8,741 bases of DNA from Deltaproteobacteria bacterium (lineage in GTDB: Bacteria; Desulfobacterota; Desulfobacteria; Desulfobacterales; B30-G6), in NCBI GenBank assembly GCA_003647375.1, contig QMMS01000192.1, forward strand, positions 1 to 8,741, given 5' to 3'. A program made the translations under genes and the position numbers. The notes beneath the pieces are model-generated. The model worked only from the letters and a program-made list of their open reading frames with translations, ran no database searches and was not told the origin of the DNA. Position 1 is the first letter of the stretch. Every line of letters begins with the position of its first letter. Below, piece after piece: positions 7,188 through 8,741 of this stretch.

Positions 7188-7274
7188 ATGTTTAACGAAA
7201 AAGGGCAATATTCAATCTCACCTGTCACTGATCGGGTATATGATTTATACTCTAATACGAGGAGGCTGTTATGA
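7188..7274 (+). CDS. Possible 28-residue small ORF bridging xdhC and the permease
   Basis: An ATG directly follows the xdhC stop (TAA then ATG at 7188). The frame stays open for 28 codons to a TGA at 7272-7274, which overlaps the permease ATG as ATGA. The frame thus fills the intergenic gap exactly, in the arrangement typical of coupled translation. The product is polar, begins Met-Phe-Asn-Glu-Lys and has no cysteine, no membrane segment and no motif I recognise. Its ribosome site is weak (GGAAGA at 7172-7177, 10 nt before the start). It may be chance, a coupling leader that carries ribosomes to the permease gene, or a small protein. Confidence 0.2.
   Translation: MFNEKGQYSISPVTDRVYDLYSNTRRLL
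7259..7265 (+). promoter_or_regulatory. Ribosome binding site of the permease gene
   Basis: GAGGAGG lies 5 nt before the ATG at 7271. It is the only good site in this gap and fixes the start of the permease. Confidence 0.75.
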
Positions 7275-8656
7275 ACGAAACAAAAATGGGTGCCGACACT
7301 GAAGAGGAAAAGGATGTTTTTGGTCTTATTTACAAATTAGAAGACAACCCCCCTGTACAGGAGGGAATGTTCGCGGCACTTCAGCACCTTTTGGCGATTA
7401 TTGTCGGGATTATTACACCCACCCTGATTATCGGAAGCGTCCTGGGTCTGGGCAGCGAGGTGCCCTATTTAATCAGTATGGCCCTGTTTGTTTCAGGCAT
7501 AGCCACATTCATCCAGGTAAAACGGATCGGACCGGTGGGCTCCGGTATTTTGAGCATCCAGGGAACCAGTTTTGCTTTTCTCGGTGCCATATTAACGGCA
7601 GGATTTATGGTAAAAAATCAGGGTGGCGGGACAAAAGAGATTTTGTCGACGATTTATGGTTTATGTTTCTTCGGAGCGTTCATTGAGATGATCCTCAGCC
7701 GTTTTCTGCAACATCTGAGAAAGATAATTACACCGATCGTCACCGGAACGGTTGTAACGCTCATCGGCCTGAGTCTGGTCAAAGTGGGGCTCATGGATAT
7801 GGCCGGCGGCAAGTGGCTTTTTGACAACAAACCGGAGTTGTTCGGAAGCGCACAAAACCTTTTTCTTGCATTTCTTGTCCTGATTATCGTTATTATCTTA
7901 ACCAACAGTAAAAATAAGTTCCTGAGAATGGGCTCCATCGTGATCGGATTGATAGTGGGGTATATTATTGCCGCATTCATGGGTAAAGTCAATTTTAGCG
8001 CATTGCAGGGCCTTCCCCTAATAAGTATTCCCATCCCGTTCAAATACGGTTTCAGCTTTAACCTGACTGCCTTCATCCCGGTTGCGTTTATTTATCTTAT
8101 CACAACAATTGAGTCCACGGGAGACATTACGGCCACATCGATGGTCTCCGGCGAACCTATTGAAGGGGACTTATACATGAAGAGGGTCAAGGGCGGCGTC
8201 CTGGGAGACGGTGTTAATTCCGCTATCGCCGCAATATTCAATACGTTCCCCAATACGACCTTCAGTCAGAACAATGGTGTGATCCAGCTGACCGGCATTG
8301 CCAGCCGGTATGTGGGAATGTATCTCGCCGGTTTCCTCGTTGTTCTGGGTTTGTTCCCGGTTGTCGGGGCGTTCTTTCGGTCATTACCGAGCCCCGTACT
8401 CGGGGGGGCTACCATTGTCATGTTCGGGATGGTCGGAGCGGCAGGTATAAGGATTATCGCCTCTAGTGAGATAGACAGGCGCGATATGCTTATTATGGCG
8501 GTTGCCTTCGGTCTGGGATTCGGCGTGGCCTATGTTCCGGGATTTCTCGATAAGGCGCCTAAGGCTATCCAACAGATTTTCGGATCAGCGGTAACAACCG
8601 GCGGCCTTACGGCACTGCTTCTGAATGCATTTTTACCAGGACGTAAAGACAAGTAG
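7271..8656 (+). CDS. NCS2-family xanthine/urate permease (XanQ/UacT type)
   Basis: This 461-residue membrane protein has the usual NCS2 length and many hydrophobic segments (for example about 41-60, 64-82, 123-143, 152-172, 196-211, 219-237, 262-280, 348-366, 404-422), consistent with the 14-helix fold. Residues known to be essential in E. coli XanQ are kept: H39 (QHLLA), E281 and D285 (ESTGD), D313 (GDG), Q333 and N334 (FSQNN). The stretch PFKYGFSF (256-263) and GVIQLTGIASRYVG (336-349) also match XanQ as I recall it. It should import a purine base with H+ across the inner membrane. At the place of XanQ Asn93, a selectivity residue, it has Ser100 (SIQGTSF), so urate may be accepted besides xanthine. 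Placement right after xdhABC points to a substrate of that enzyme. Its DNA is visibly more AT-rich than the enzyme genes. Family is secure; exact substrate is not. Confidence 0.92.
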   Translation: MNETKMGADTEEEKDVFGLIYKLEDNPPVQEGMFAALQHLLAIIVGIITPTLIIGSVLGLGSEVPYLISMALFVSGIATFIQVKRIGPVGSGILSIQGTSFAFLGAILTAGFMVKNQGGGTKEILSTIYGLCFFGAFIEMILSRFLQHLRKIITPIVTGTVVTLIGLSLVKVGLMDMAGGKWLFDNKPELFGSAQNLFLAFLVLIIVIILTNSKNKFLRMGSIVIGLIVGYIIAAFMGKVNFSALQGLPLISIPIPFKYGFSFNLTAFIPVAFIYLITTIESTGDITATSMVSGEPIEGDLYMKRVKGGVLGDGVNSAIAAIFNTFPNTTFSQNNGVIQLTGIASRYVGMYLAGFLVVLGLFPVVGAFFRSLPSPVLGGATIVMFGMVGAAGIRIIASSEIDRRDMLIMAVAFGLGFGVAYVPGFLDKAPKAIQQIFGSAVTTGGLTALLLNAFLPGRKDK

Positions 8657-8664
8657 ATACCCGG

Positions 8665-8679
8665 GGGTCCAAAGGGCCC
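8665..8679 (+). terminator. G-rich hairpin after the permease, possible terminator
   Basis: GGGTCC (8665-8670) and GGGCCC (8674-8679) form a 6-bp stem with one G-U pair around an AAA loop, 9 bases after the permease stop. An alternative pairing uses CCGGG (8661-8665) with CCCGG (8677-8681). No T-run follows (CAATGATT), so intrinsic termination is doubtful; it may instead protect the 3' end of the message. Confidence 0.3.
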
Positions 8680-8711
8680 GGCAATGATTCAACCCTATAA
8701 GAGTTAACGTT

Positions 8712-8741
8712 ATGCACATTCAGCGTGTGAAAATTCTAAAT
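8712..8741 (+). CDS. Possible 5' end of a downstream gene (partial, unidentified)
   Basis: An ATG at 8712 opens a frame that runs uninterrupted to the window edge (10 codons, starting Met-His-Ile-Gln-Arg-Val-Lys). AAGAG at 8699-8703 sits 8 nt upstream as a modest ribosome site. The alternation of basic and hydrophobic residues would fit a first beta strand, but so little is visible that no family can be proposed. It lies 55 bp after the permease on the same strand. Confidence 0.3.
   Translation, partial: MHIQRVKILN

Noticed and set aside
7222..7251. Promoter CTGTCA, 18 nt, TATACT before the permease
   Set aside because: The predicted start near 7258 would leave a leader that barely includes the ribosome site. 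An alternative TATGAT at 7239-7244 has only a poor -35. Read-through from xdhC is simpler.
1..8741. CRISPR array, tRNA, rRNA, insertion sequence or phage attachment site
   Set aside because: No spaced direct repeats, cloverleaf, transposase motifs or terminal inverted repeats were seen on either strand; nearly all bases are taken up by the five genes.

Overview
The window reads as one plus-strand purine oxidoreduction and uptake locus from an anaerobic or facultatively anaerobic bacterium. In order it holds a YgfK-type iron-sulfur/flavin oxidoreductase (165-3452), the three subunits of a xanthine dehydrogenase, xdhA-xdhB-xdhC (3547-7187), and an NCS2-family purine permease (7271-8656). All five genes are intact, with good Shine-Dalgarno sites. 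Both window edges carry short open frames that may be the end of an upstream gene (1-75) and the start of a downstream gene (8712-8741). Family assignments rest on motif reading and on remembered E. coli homologues; no search was run.

Taxon: the enzyme genes are GC-rich, with strong AGGAGG-type ribosome sites. The short tandem TTGAATCC repeat before ygfK is a style of intergenic repeat I associate with Desulfobacterota (Desulfobacteraceae-like) genomes. That placement is only a guess; YgfK itself is mostly known from bacteria that use purines anaerobically.

Layout: 1-164 is a leader with a possible upstream gene tail, a tandem repeat and a 7-bp inverted repeat. ygfK follows, then a 94-bp gap with a plausible sigma70-type promoter and a near-perfect ribosome site. 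The xdhABC genes are tightly coupled (12-bp gap, then a 1-bp overlap). An 83-bp gap, almost exactly spanned by a 28-codon open frame, leads to the permease. A G-rich hairpin without a T-run follows the permease.

How the genes may work together: the permease would import xanthine or urate with protons. XdhABC would interconvert hypoxanthine, xanthine and urate at a molybdenum site and pass electrons through two [2Fe-2S] clusters to FAD. YgfK has an N-terminal dihydroorotate-dehydrogenase-like barrel, a GltD-like FAD/NAD(P)H module and C-terminal Fe-S motifs. These are the modules of dihydropyrimidine dehydrogenase in a different order, so it is a candidate electron hub or ring-reducing partner. 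The linkage of ygfK to xdhABC, rather than to the xdhD-type protein next to it in E. coli, is the most interesting aspect. No molybdenum-cofactor insertion gene lies in the window.
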